From JBEAUL01 sp041161475 (lineage in GTDB: Bacteria > Pseudomonadota > Gammaproteobacteria > UBA6186 > Azoamicaceae), in the NCBI GenBank assembly GCA_041161475.1, contig JBEAUL010000093.1, positions 1-19,259 on the forward strand: DNA of 19,259 bases. The letters run 5' to 3'. The notes beneath the pieces are model-generated. The model was not told where the DNA came from, did no database searches, and saw only the letters and a program-made list of their open reading frames with translations. Below, piece by piece: positions 1-7,816 of this stretch; within the stretch, counting starts at the first letter, position 1, and each line of letters begins with the position of its first letter. Position numbers and translations under genes: made by a program.

Positions 1-657
1 ATTAACAGGCGCTTGATCTTGCGGTGGTGTTATTTGTTGTACGGGTGGTGTTATTTTTGGCGTAGGAGGCATCGGATCTGGAGAACCCTTTTTATTAAAA
101 AAGACACCAGCGGTCGTTAATAAACTTTTTGCTCCGTCAATAACAGGAACAACAAAGGGCTTTGCAGCGCCAGATACAACCCCTGCCACCACGCCCACCA
201 CTGGCGAAACGATCGCCACTGGTAACTTTACTAGCCATGTCGCAGCATTTAATACTGGATTCTGGGGACGTAACAAGTTTTGAGTAACAATACTCACATT
301 TCGCCCAAGTCTCCATCCTTCCTTACCACCCTCGTATATGGATTTCGGCATATTGAGCACGCCCTTCCCAGCATATGTTGCAACCGCAGGAATACCACGC
401 GCGACCGATGTAGTAAAAGTACTGTTAAAAAGACCCCTAAATAAATTTTCCCATGAAACTCTATAATCGTCAGAAGAACCTCTACCAGCCAAATCCTTTT
501 TGTTGTCTTTTTGCTTTTCGCTGTCCTTATCCTCCGTATTATCCATCCTAAGCTGTGCATCAGCAGGTGCCACAGGTTTTGGTGCCTGTGCTTGAGAAAG
601 CGATTCAGCTAACTGGTCGTATTCTTGTTTTTTTAACTCTTCTTCGTTGCCAGCCAT
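1..657 (-). CDS. Unrecognised protein, N-terminal 219 residues (runs off window edge)
   Basis: An open frame runs on the minus strand from an ATG at 657 to the window edge with no stop, so only the N-terminal part is present. The start is supported by a purine-rich AAGGGG six bases upstream. Residues 1-65 are hydrophilic and rich in Lys, Glu, Asp and Gln. Residues 66-140 contain Gly/Arg-rich short segments. Residues 142-165 are hydrophobic and rich in Val and Ala, a possible membrane segment. From residue 192 the sequence becomes Pro-rich, with the short repeat I-T-P-P appearing twice. It lies 81 bases downstream of dotL in the same direction, so it could be co-transcribed or have its own promoter. 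I do not recognise a family. It could be a secretion substrate or an accessory inner-membrane protein, but that is only a guess from position. Confidence 0.72.
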   Translation of the reverse strand, partial: MAGNEEELKKQEYDQLAESLSQAQAPKPVAPADAQLRMDNTEDKDSEKQKDNKKDLAGRGSSDDYRVSWENLFRGLFNSTFTTSVARGIPAVATYAGKGVLNMPKSIYEGGKEGWRLGRNVSIVTQNLLRPQNPVLNAATWLVKLPVAIVSPVVGVVAGVVSGAAKPFVVPVIDGAKSLLTTAGVFFNKKGSPDPMPPTPKITPPVQQITPPQDQAPVN

Positions 658-668
658 ACGCAACCCCT

Positions 669-686
669 TACCTGTAGATACAGGTA
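669..686. promoter_or_regulatory. 18-bp perfect inverted repeat upstream of the partial minus-strand gene
   Basis: TACCTGTA-GA-TACAGGTA is an exact dyad with 8-bp arms and a 2-bp centre. It lies 11 bases upstream of the start codon at 657, immediately before the AAGGGG ribosome-binding site. It could be an operator for a dimeric regulator or a small RNA hairpin that affects access to the ribosome-binding site. On the plus strand it is followed by ATTTTT, which resembles a terminator, but no plus-strand gene ends here. The half-site ACCTGTA matches the known lux-box half-site, but the spacing is 4 bp shorter than in a true lux box. Confidence 0.45.
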
Positions 687-738
687 TTTTTGTAATGTCG
701 CCTATGTGTAGTTAGAGTGGAAGTTGGATAAATAAGTT

Positions 739-3222
739 CTACGACTTACCCTTATCGCCGTTCTCTTTTTCTTGTTGTAGATGTATATCAAACAAATCGT
801 TTGGTAAATCGTCTAACAAGTCTATTTTGAAGGCTTCTGCGTCGGGATTTTGTTTGGTTTCATCCAGTGTTAATGCACTGGTGTCTATATCACTGCCACC
901 AAACAGGCGAATAAGTGCGGTGATATCTTTGACGATTTCTTTGGCATTGCACGTAAATTCGAGTGCTTCGGGTGGAAAATGGGTCGCGTATTCGATAGCG
1001 GTAATTAAACTTTCTGCGGATTTTTGGGCCTCTGATTCTGTTTTTCCACACAACCTTTCTATGTTTTTTAGATCTTCCTGCGTAGAACCCAAACGCAGTA
1101 AGGGTAAAGAAAACAGCGATTCCTGTTCTTTACCAATGCGACGAGAAACCACGGGTGACAAGGGTATGGACGTAAATATAGACATGTGATCGGAATCGCC
1201 TGCTGCTTCATAGGGCATATTCAACGCGTTTTGTTTTTCCAGCTCATGTTCTAATATAGCGATTAAACCAGCCAATCCCCGTTCAAATGGTTGCAAATCA
1301 CTGTCATCCGATACACTGTCCGCTAATACGACCAAATCACTGTTGGGTGTGACAGGAGGAAGCGGAAACTGAGGGTTTGAAAAAATTTCTTTAAACCGTC
1401 TAAACCGTTTATCCATTTCAATTAATTTTTGTTCTGTGGGTGGTTCAATTTTAAGGAATTGATTCAAGCGCATGCGTTTAACGGGTTTAGGCGCCGCGTA
1501 AAAAACATCGGCACGAATAATTTTAGATTTAAAGAAAATATGGGCTTGCCCAGGTGCCTGATCTTTTAAATCTAAGACATCGATACGTTGACGACGATCG
1601 ACAGAGGCATTACGTGTATCCATATAATTTAAAGAAATACTGCCACTGTCCATTTGAAATCCGCTGACACTGGTCACAAAGGCTTCGCCAGCAACCTTGT
1701 TAAAAAACTCAAAGGTTTCTTGCGGATCTTCCAGTTTCATACACATTTTAATGTTACAGTTTGCTCCGATTGACGCGGCTTCCTCTTTCGAGGCTTTTTG
1801 AAAGGCCGGTAAATCTTGACCCGCAAAAACAGCAGAGAAGCCCAACGAACGGGCCTGAGCAGGCACAACCGCAAAACCAGGTACTGCATAATAACCGTAC
1901 TCATCCATGATACACACAAAAGGCGAGGGAGAATTGGTTGGCTTGCGCAAAATAACGTCTCGGTAATCCCCTTCTACTTCATCACCTAATCCCGCAGCCA
2001 TCATCGCTTTTAGCGATGCAATAATAATTTTACCTAAGTTAGACAATTCTTCAGGAGCTTTTTCGAGCGCAGGCAGTAATACGACCATAATACGACGATT
2101 TAACACCACATCCTTTAAATCAACTTCGGGTAAATTGGTTCGAATAATATGCCCATAGGTATCTGCCAAGGAACCAAACACCCGTGTTAACTGCATGGTA
2201 ATAAAACCGTGTTGCTCACGCACTTCACTGGCTTGATTGCCTTTTTTCTGTTTATTATACCCTGGCAAATTGTTTAAATAGGCGGTAATCGGTTCCATCA
2301 CAACGGAGGGTAAATTATCAATCGAAACACTGTAGGTATCTGTGACAGGGAACTTTTTATCAATCACAATTTGTTCTAATTTTTCTAGCATAAAATAATT
2401 ACGAATGCTGTTGGCATCCAATAAAATATGCCCGGCATCGCGCATGGCAACCAAAATTTTTAAGAGCGACTCCACAAAGTTAATGGCGCGACCTTTCCAC
2501 ATGTCATCGCCTCCAGCAGCACCGGGTTGATTCCCGGGCATAAGGCTAACCACTAGATTAGATAACATACTGGATGAACCCCGACAAAAAGGATTCATGG
2601 TATTGGATAAACGACTTTTTTGAGGACCCAAGACGTCTCTTGCCCCCGTCATAAAGTTGATCAACAGCATATCGTCTTCGCGCCCCATGGTACGCACCAT
2701 AGAAAAGACTTTGGCAAATAAACTGTTGTCCCCTTTACCGTCGATGTAAATAAAGCCACTGCTTTGCACTAAAGAGTTATAAGCCAAAGAGACGAGGAAT
2801 TCTGTTTTACCGCTACCAGTAGAACCAAAGACCAGTACATGGGTCCGTAAATCGCTATCGGTAAACCACAACTCTTCTCCGGTAATGCGATCGTTACCAA
2901 AGAGGGTAATACCGGTGCCTTTTTTTGCTTTGGTGGTTCCAGGAATAAGCTCACTGTAATCCAGTGCATCAGCAGACAAGGGCACGCGAAAGGGTAAGGT
3001 ATTTTTCCGGGTTGCAGCAAACCAGTACAACAAGGTACACAAGAAAAAAAGCACATCCGCGGTTAATACATAGATAAACTGGGTCACGCAAGAAACCAGA
3101 CACACCATCAGCACCACTTCTGGTTTGCTGATGATTTCTGCCATACGAACGCCTAAGGGACGCGTGTCTCTGGCTAAGTTACGCGCTGCCTGTTCTTGCT
3201 TAACGTCTATTCCGCGAATCAT
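739..3222 (-). CDS. dotL: DotL/IcmO type IV coupling ATPase
   Basis: This is the coupling protein of the Dot/Icm system, a VirD4/TraG-like ATPase at the inner membrane that receives effectors and passes them to the channel. Residues about 36-52 and 54-70 are hydrophobic and fit two N-terminal membrane segments. The Walker A motif GSTGSGKT is at 133-140 and the Walker B segment ending in Asp-Glu is at 435-441; a VirD4-type AGQD follows near 467-470. The length of 827 residues is somewhat above the 783 of Legionella DotL, and the extra is probably in the C-terminal tail (about 590-827). In Legionella that tail binds DotN and the IcmS/IcmW adaptors. The ATG overlaps the TGA of dotM (ATGA), so the two are translationally coupled. 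Identity is secure; the tail partners are inferred from the family. Confidence 0.96.
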   Translation of the reverse strand: MIRGIDVKQEQAARNLARDTRPLGVRMAEIISKPEVVLMVCLVSCVTQFIYVLTADVLFFLCTLLYWFAATRKNTLPFRVPLSADALDYSELIPGTTKAKKGTGITLFGNDRITGEELWFTDSDLRTHVLVFGSTGSGKTEFLVSLAYNSLVQSSGFIYIDGKGDNSLFAKVFSMVRTMGREDDMLLINFMTGARDVLGPQKSRLSNTMNPFCRGSSSMLSNLVVSLMPGNQPGAAGGDDMWKGRAINFVESLLKILVAMRDAGHILLDANSIRNYFMLEKLEQIVIDKKFPVTDTYSVSIDNLPSVVMEPITAYLNNLPGYNKQKKGNQASEVREQHGFITMQLTRVFGSLADTYGHIIRTNLPEVDLKDVVLNRRIMVVLLPALEKAPEELSNLGKIIIASLKAMMAAGLGDEVEGDYRDVILRKPTNSPSPFVCIMDEYGYYAVPGFAVVPAQARSLGFSAVFAGQDLPAFQKASKEEAASIGANCNIKMCMKLEDPQETFEFFNKVAGEAFVTSVSGFQMDSGSISLNYMDTRNASVDRRQRIDVLDLKDQAPGQAHIFFKSKIIRADVFYAAPKPVKRMRLNQFLKIEPPTEQKLIEMDKRFRRFKEIFSNPQFPLPPVTPNSDLVVLADSVSDDSDLQPFERGLAGLIAILEHELEKQNALNMPYEAAGDSDHMSIFTSIPLSPVVSRRIGKEQESLFSLPLLRLGSTQEDLKNIERLCGKTESEAQKSAESLITAIEYATHFPPEALEFTCNAKEIVKDITALIRLFGGSDIDTSALTLDETKQNPDAEAFKIDLLDDLPNDLFDIHLQQEKENGDKGKS

Positions 3223-4409
3223 GTATTTTCCTCCGCGGCACGTTTTCGAGCACGCTCCATGATTTCATCCCGCTCTTTATCATCGGGTACATAGATAATT
3301 TCTTTTAAGGCAATATCTAATGCCTCGACAGCACCCTCGACAATTGGCATGCTCATGGGCGCTTTTAGCTCACATTCATGGTACCAGTGGTTATATAATC
3401 CCCCCACTTCTGCACCTGGGGTTTGACGTCCTACGTTATTAAGCGTAAGCCACAAGCGACGATCGATGGGTTTTACCCATAAAAAATCGGCTGAGGCAAC
3501 AACGCCATCTTGTCTGGCAAACTGTAGCAAAGAGATCATCAACGTTAATTCATAGGCATGCATGGCACAAAATTCTTGCACTTGTCTGTTTTTCATGTGT
3601 TGCTGTATTAAGGCATCCACCCCGGTTGTATCCAGTTTATTTTTTGAAGCAGATTCGGCCAATCGTGCCACCAAGGCCTTAGATTTGTCTGAATCACGAC
3701 AGCCTCGTGCGATTAATGCGGCAAAAATGGCTCTTCGATGCACCGGTAAGGCAGCCGGCCCCCGCCAAGGTCGCCCCAATTGAGCTGCAAATGCACGTCC
3801 AGCACGGGTACGATTAAGGGTTACCGAAAACTCTGCTCCCTTTGTTTTCGCAAAAACAGAGCCTTGCGGGGCGTATTCTACGGAAATTAATTGATGTTTT
3901 TTCGCAAACTGTAGGGGTGTCATGGCCATTGCCCAGGGCCCTACCTCTAAATCTTCGTTAATCAAATCAAAGCGAATAACGGATTGAATTTGTGGCCAAT
4001 TTTTTTGTTCTTGATGGGCCAAACTCTTGAGTGTGTATTTTTTTTTGTATCGTGCCAAGGGATTTTTTAAAAAAATACGCCAAGAAAACCCTAAAAAGAA
4101 TATGGCATACAAAAACCGATAGTATTTACCTGTCGCTTCGCTCAACAATTTTGCATTGGCAAGGTTTAACTCACCTCGTGTGGCTGTACGCACCCATTCG
4201 GTAATATCTTGTACATCCGTGATATTAAAACGCATTAATACCCAGTCTAAGGCTATTAACTGATATCGACGAAACCATAAAAAAGCTTCTTTCAGTTGTT
4301 CACTGGCAGACATCCAAATGACAAAACCAACAAACGTAATTAATGCAATAATCCATAAAGCCTGATATGAATTATCTGCTTGCCCTCCAGGGCTGCCTTG
4401 TTGTGACAT
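3219..4409 (-). CDS. dotM: DotM/IcmP coupling-complex membrane protein
   Basis: This inner-membrane protein is DotL's partner in the type IVB coupling complex. In Legionella its cytoplasmic domain recognises effectors with acidic (Glu-rich) signals. Hydrophobic segments at about 19-34 and 98-114 fit two membrane helices. The remaining C-terminal part is a soluble domain rich in basic residues, with a run of short helices between about 200 and 300. The length of 396 residues is close to Legionella IcmP (376). It starts six bases after icmS and overlaps dotL by four bases, the conserved icmP-icmO arrangement. In L. pneumophila icmQ and icmR lie between icmS and icmP; here nothing does. Confidence 0.94.
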   Translation of the reverse strand: MSQQGSPGGQADNSYQALWIIALITFVGFVIWMSASEQLKEAFLWFRRYQLIALDWVLMRFNITDVQDITEWVRTATRGELNLANAKLLSEATGKYYRFLYAIFFLGFSWRIFLKNPLARYKKKYTLKSLAHQEQKNWPQIQSVIRFDLINEDLEVGPWAMAMTPLQFAKKHQLISVEYAPQGSVFAKTKGAEFSVTLNRTRAGRAFAAQLGRPWRGPAALPVHRRAIFAALIARGCRDSDKSKALVARLAESASKNKLDTTGVDALIQQHMKNRQVQEFCAMHAYELTLMISLLQFARQDGVVASADFLWVKPIDRRLWLTLNNVGRQTPGAEVGGLYNHWYHECELKAPMSMPIVEGAVEALDIALKEIIYVPDDKERDEIMERARKRAAEENT

Positions 4410-4415
4410 AATGCT

Positions 4416-4766
4416 CTAATCCGCTGCCAAATTGTCTACAGAAATCGCTCTGATCGAGGGCGAGCTTTGCACGAGTTCAGCCAAAATATCCGTTGCACAC
4501 AGCAAACGCAATACCGTTGACACCTGATTATCTAACGTTAAGGTAACGCCTAGCATCGCACTTTCTGCTCGCTCAAATGTCACTCCTAACCCAAAACCCA
4601 AACAAAAAGAACAGAGTTGATCTGCTCGTTTTATGATAGAGGGCAGTAACCCGTGAGGTGAAAATACTTTTGCTGTTTCTATTGGTTCACCCTTTAAAAA
4701 AAAACGACATCCCATCGAGTTTGCCACAATGACGAGCTGATCTTGTAGGTCAGTTTCTATACTCAT
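4416..4766 (-). CDS. icmS: IcmS effector chaperone
   Basis: This is a small acidic cytoplasmic chaperone of 116 residues, against 114 in Legionella. IcmS pairs with IcmW (not in this window) and docks on the C-terminal tail of DotL to present effectors for export. The family is recognised from the central block around residues 38-60, with G-L-L-P-S-I, then K-R-A-D-Q-L-C-S-F-C and a Gly-rich G-F-G-L-G segment, and from V-L-R-L-L-C near the C-terminus. No signal peptide or membrane segment is present. It is the first gene of the minus-strand operon with dotM and dotL, which places adaptor and coupling protein under one promoter. Confidence 0.93.
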   Translation of the reverse strand: MSIETDLQDQLVIVANSMGCRFFLKGEPIETAKVFSPHGLLPSIIKRADQLCSFCLGFGLGVTFERAESAMLGVTLTLDNQVSTVLRLLCATDILAELVQSSPSIRAISVDNLAAD

Positions 4767-4790
4767 TAATAATATGATTACCTTATTGAG

Positions 4791-4820
4791 TTGACAAAAT
4801 GATGCATTGCTTGGTTCAAT
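4791..4820 (+). promoter_or_regulatory. Candidate sigma70 promoter for dotD-dotC-dotB-icmT-dotJ
   Basis: A perfect TTGACA -35 element (4791-4796) is followed after 18 bases by TTCAAT (4815-4820), which matches four of six -10 consensus positions. It would start transcription about 37 bases before the dotD ATG. The call rests only on consensus matching in a divergent intergenic region where a promoter is expected. Confidence 0.4.
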
Positions 4821-4827
4821 ACCCTAT

Positions 4828-4856
4828 ATTGTAGCAAATAAGATCTGGACTGAAAG
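4828..4856 (-). promoter_or_regulatory. Candidate promoter for icmS-dotM-dotL
   Basis: Read on the minus strand, CTTTCA (4856-4851) and TACAAT (4833-4828) are separated by 17 bases. The -10 is a five-of-six match; the -35 is weak. Transcription would begin near 4821, leaving a leader of about 55 bases before icmS. It overlaps the opposite-strand promoter, so the two operons could compete or be co-regulated. Confidence 0.33.
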
Positions 4857-4863
4857 AATTTTT

Positions 4864-5373
4864 ATGGCACAACACACAAATCTCGGTCTACGCGCTTCCT
4901 GTTTATTGGCAATACTGCTTTGCATAGGGTGTCAAATCAAAGAAGCACCTCCTTGCGTGAGGCCCGATTCCTCTACGCCAGTATCCAATCCACATCCCAG
5001 TGAAGCATCTCTGTTGGAAACCGCTCAATCGATTGAAAAATCTCTTGCTATTTTGGCTTCGGCACAAGAAGCGAAAAGTCCACCCGTTATCAATACCCAA
5101 CCCCTTATTACGCCAGAAGGGGGTATGGGTGGCATTGCGGATATCGATTGGGTTGGTCCAATTGGCCCACTGGTCAGTCGCTTGGCAGAAATGTCCAACT
5201 ATCGCGTTAAGTTTTTAGGAAATCCTCCCGCCATTCCGATTGTTGTATCGATTACCGCTCGAGAAACGGTGATTGCCGATATTTTACAAAACGCCAGTCT
5301 TCAAGCTGGACAACGCGCCAAAATTTTAGCGTTTCCAGAAAATCGTGTTATCGAAGTTCGCTATCTCAATTAA
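4864..5373 (+). CDS. dotD: DotD outer-membrane lipoprotein
   Basis: DotD is a lipoprotein of the outer-membrane core; with DotC it drives assembly of DotH at the outer membrane. The frame is also open from a TTG at 4807, but the ATG at 4864 is preferred because it gives a proper lipoprotein signal: a basic n-region, a hydrophobic stretch at about 11-22 and Cys23 in C-I-G-C. The lipobox is slightly atypical because -3 is Cys rather than Leu. The mature protein has a low-complexity linker and then a C-terminal domain from about residue 90, which matches the secretin N0-like fold known for Legionella DotD. The length of 169 residues is close to Legionella's 163. First gene of dotD-dotC-dotB-icmT-dotJ. 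Confidence 0.9.
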   Translation: MAQHTNLGLRASCLLAILLCIGCQIKEAPPCVRPDSSTPVSNPHPSEASLLETAQSIEKSLAILASAQEAKSPPVINTQPLITPEGGMGGIADIDWVGPIGPLVSRLAEMSNYRVKFLGNPPAIPIVVSITARETVIADILQNASLQAGQRAKILAFPENRVIEVRYLN

Positions 5374-5388
5374 GGAAAGGGAAACGCA

Positions 5389-6204
5389 ATGGCACAGCCT
5401 TATTCTGCATGCAAGACCCTTGTTAGTCTGCTGATATTGATACCCCTTGTTACCGCTTGTCAGCGTGTGCCTCGGTATAATGCAGCTTCTCTAGAAAGTT
5501 TGCAAACACTGTCTTATGGAAATAAAAAAGCATCACAAGTCAGCGGCATTCGCATACAAGGCTTACGTGACACGGCGTTAAGCTTGGGTGCTAGAGGGGG
5601 ATTGGCACAACAGGCTGAAATGCTAAACAATATGTTGCTGAAACATGAGGATGTGTTACAGCGCGTCTTTAATTTTAATGCCATTATGCTTGATAAAAAT
5701 GTTCTCCCTCCAGTCTTGATTGAAGGACGGAATACACTGGATATCGCCGGCCCAGACGCCATTCGTATTGCCGACCGCAACTATCAAATTTTAGAACAAG
5801 CCCGATTTGTCACCGCGCCCCCCACCTGGCGAAACTATTTATGGATGTCTTTTTCAACCCCAGAGGCACCAGACAGAAGTCTTTTACCTAAAACCGCTAT
5901 CGAAAAAACCTTATGGAAACAATACGTCACTGAAGGGTGGCGTGCAGGGATCCAACAAGGAGATGCCATTTTTGCGGAAAACTTGGGTCGTTTAAAACGG
6001 GATTATGAAGGCATGTTGCGTTATCGAACTTTATTGGCACAAAATATGGTCAGTGCGCCTTATGTCGCGCAAACCGACATGGGTGTTACGGGTGACAGTA
6101 GCAACATCAGCATTAACGATCGTGTTTTACGCATTACTGCCTTCCCTGAATTACAGTTAGATCCGGCACAATGGAAAACAGAGATTGTCCCACATGAGCA
6201 ATGA
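5389..6204 (+). CDS. dotC: DotC outer-membrane lipoprotein
   Basis: DotC is the second lipoprotein of the Dot/Icm outer-membrane core and works with DotD to place DotH in the outer membrane. A strong ribosome-binding site (GGAAAGGG) precedes the ATG. The signal peptide has a hydrophobic core at about 11-22 and ends in the lipobox V-T-A-C with Cys24. The mature domain of about 247 residues has no further membrane segment. The length of 271 is somewhat shorter than Legionella DotC (303), mainly near the N-terminus as far as I can judge. It starts 15 bases after dotD and overlaps the start of dotB by 11 bases. The dotD-dotC-dotB order is a hallmark of the system. Confidence 0.93.
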   Translation: MAQPYSACKTLVSLLILIPLVTACQRVPRYNAASLESLQTLSYGNKKASQVSGIRIQGLRDTALSLGARGGLAQQAEMLNNMLLKHEDVLQRVFNFNAIMLDKNVLPPVLIEGRNTLDIAGPDAIRIADRNYQILEQARFVTAPPTWRNYLWMSFSTPEAPDRSLLPKTAIEKTLWKQYVTEGWRAGIQQGDAIFAENLGRLKRDYEGMLRYRTLLAQNMVSAPYVAQTDMGVTGDSSNISINDRVLRITAFPELQLDPAQWKTEIVPHEQ

Positions 6205-7324
6205 GTGGCTATTACCCGACGAACCCGTTCGACTCAACATAGAATCTTTTGACAGAATGTTGGTGCATTGCGTTAACCTCGGCACCTCCGATATTACGCT
6301 ACAAACCGGCGCACCCATTTTTGCTGAAATTCATGGAAAATTGCACCCAGTCACTGCCCGAAAAATGACCAATACCGAAGTGGGCGATATGCTCAACGCC
6401 ATCTACGGTTCTAACGGTACAACCCAAATTTTTTCCGGTAAAGACGTCGACACACACTACGAAATTCGCCCTAGCCGTACCCAACGCTTTCGATTTCGGG
6501 TAAACGGTACTGGCTGTCAGGTTGAGGGGCATGATGGCATTCAAATTACCCTAAGAACCATTCCAGCCACGCCACCAACCCTCGAAAGTTTGGGCGTGGA
6601 GCAAGCCATTTGTGATGCCATGGCACCAGAACAAGGCACCGTTGTTATCACGGGCCCCACCGGTTCCGGAAAAAGTACCCTGTTGGCTGCAATTATTCGA
6701 CATCTGGCAGAGCAAGCCGATGGAAATCGAAAAATGCTGACTTACGAATCTCCCATCGAATTTGTCTATGACAGCATTAATGCCCCCTCTTCTTTGGTCA
6801 GTCAATCAGAAATACCCCGCCATTTGCCCAGCTTTGCAGCTGGGGTGCGTAACGCACTAAGACGCAAACCCCGATTAATTTTGGTGGGTGAATCGCGCGA
6901 CATCGAAACCATTGCAGCCACCATTGAAGCGGCCCTCACCGGCCATCCTGTTTATACCACCGTCCACAGTAATGGCGTTGCAGATGCCATTCGACGCATG
7001 ATAGCTACCTTCCCGGCAGAAGAACGGAATGGACGAGCCTTAGATATTTTGGAGACCTTGCGCATGGTTGTCTGGCAAAAATTGGTGCCAGGCACCGATG
7101 GAAAAAGGGTCGCACTGCGTGAATATCTGGTGTTTAATGACCAAATACGAGACAAGTTAATCGATACCCCGGTCGAACTCATTGCATCCAAAACTAGACT
7201 ATTCTTAAAAGAGCAGGGACAGCCGATGATAGTCGATGCTGAGAAAAAATTTAAGGAAGGTCGTATCGAAGAACGCATTTACCAGCAATTGTTGGCACGC
7301 TCCAAGGTACTCGAAGCAACCTAA
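6194..7324 (+). CDS. dotB: DotB secretion traffic ATPase
   Basis: DotB is a cytoplasmic hexameric ATPase of the PilT/VirB11 superfamily that docks on the inner-membrane complex with DotO and powers the system. From the ATG at 6194, Walker A GPTGSGKST is at 154-162, an Asp-box region (Y-E-S-P-I-E-F) at 184-190, Walker B L-I-L-V-G-E-S-R-D at 228-236, and the His-box T-G-H-P-V-Y-T-T-V-H-S-N at 249-260. The frame is open from a TTG at 6185, but the ATG gives 376 residues, almost exactly the Legionella length (377). No membrane segment is present. It overlaps dotC by 11 bases, so coupled translation is likely. Confidence 0.96.
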   Translation: MSNEWLLPDEPVRLNIESFDRMLVHCVNLGTSDITLQTGAPIFAEIHGKLHPVTARKMTNTEVGDMLNAIYGSNGTTQIFSGKDVDTHYEIRPSRTQRFRFRVNGTGCQVEGHDGIQITLRTIPATPPTLESLGVEQAICDAMAPEQGTVVITGPTGSGKSTLLAAIIRHLAEQADGNRKMLTYESPIEFVYDSINAPSSLVSQSEIPRHLPSFAAGVRNALRRKPRLILVGESRDIETIAATIEAALTGHPVYTTVHSNGVADAIRRMIATFPAEERNGRALDILETLRMVVWQKLVPGTDGKRVALREYLVFNDQIRDKLIDTPVELIASKTRLFLKEQGQPMIVDAEKKFKEGRIEERIYQQLLARSKVLEAT

Positions 7325-7342
7325 GATAACATAGGTACACGC

Positions 7343-7600
7343 ATGGCCTACGATGAATCTACACACTGGAGAGACTCTTCCAGAACACCTCGATTCTTTT
7401 TTATGGATGCAAAAGCCGCTTTTCCACTCGTGTTATTTTTACTGCATATGCGATTGGTGACCTTTTTAATTGCTTTGGGCTTTATTGTCTTTTTTAGTAT
7501 TCTTGAACGCTTTCAGTTTACCGTGCCCATTTTTTTACGCTGGATAAAATCGACCTTATCAGGACCCGATAGAATATCCCGTCCCTGGTGGCGAGATTAA
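7343..7600 (+). CDS. icmT: IcmT small inner-membrane protein
   Basis: This 85-residue protein matches IcmT (about 86 residues in Legionella), which is needed for Dot/Icm function and linked to pore formation and exit from host cells. Recognisable points are T-H-W-R near the N-terminus, F-F-M-D-A-K-A-A-F-P leading into a hydrophobic region at about 26-53, then F-T-V-P-I-F-L-R-W and a tryptophan pair near the C-terminus. The hydrophobic region could hold one long or two short membrane helices. It follows dotB by 18 bases. In L. pneumophila icmT is next to icmS in a different region from dotDCB, so the link to dotB here is a rearranged order. Confidence 0.88.
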   Translation: MAYDESTHWRDSSRTPRFFFMDAKAAFPLVLFLLHMRLVTFLIALGFIVFFSILERFQFTVPIFLRWIKSTLSGPDRISRPWWRD

Positions 7601-7605
7601 TCTGT

Positions 7606-7809
7606 ATGTCTTACCCCGATCGAAATTATCTCTACTATCGCTACTATTATCGAAAATTGATTACGATTGCGTTTATACAATGTATCCTCGTGGCAACATT
7701 ACTGGGAATTACCTTGTTTTTGTTGTTGCATGCACCCTCGCCCCAATATTTTGCCACCACCAGCGATGGCCGAGTGGTGCCTATTCTTTCACCTAAAACC
7801 AGCGAATAA
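7606..7809 (+). CDS. dotJ: DotJ/IcmM short DotI paralogue
   Basis: DotJ is a shortened relative of DotI that keeps only the cytoplasmic N-terminus and the membrane helix; the two form a hetero-complex in the inner membrane in Legionella. Here residues 1-17 are rich in Tyr and Arg (including R-N-Y-L-Y and Y-Y-R-K), 18-42 form one hydrophobic helix, and the protein ends 25 residues later, right after the P-x-P-Q-Y-F-A-T segment that begins the periplasmic part of DotI-like proteins. The frame is open from a GTG at 7588 inside icmT, but the ATG at 7606 follows the icmT stop and gives a typical N-terminus. At 67 residues it is shorter than Legionella IcmM (about 94). It converges on the next gene with a 7-base gap. 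Confidence 0.78.
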   Translation: MSYPDRNYLYYRYYYRKLITIAFIQCILVATLLGITLFLLLHAPSPQYFATTSDGRVVPILSPKTSE

Positions 7810-7816
7810 CCCTATA

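Noticed and set aside
294..560. 88-codon minus-strand open frame
   Set aside because: It overlaps, in another frame, the longer continuous frame 657-1, which has a better start site and more protein-like composition.
669..686. LexA (SOS) box or true lux box
   Set aside because: The proteobacterial LexA box needs CTGT-N8-ACAG, but here the gap is N4. The lux box is a 20-bp dyad, 4 bp longer than the equivalent 16-bp core here.
827..1189. 120-codon plus-strand open frame inside dotL
   Set aside because: It is antisense to a secure DotL coding region, has no recognisable domain and no supporting start context.
4807..4863. TTG start of dotD at 4807
   Set aside because: It would place 19 residues before the lipoprotein signal and lie inside the predicted promoter; the ATG at 4864 gives a normal signal peptide.
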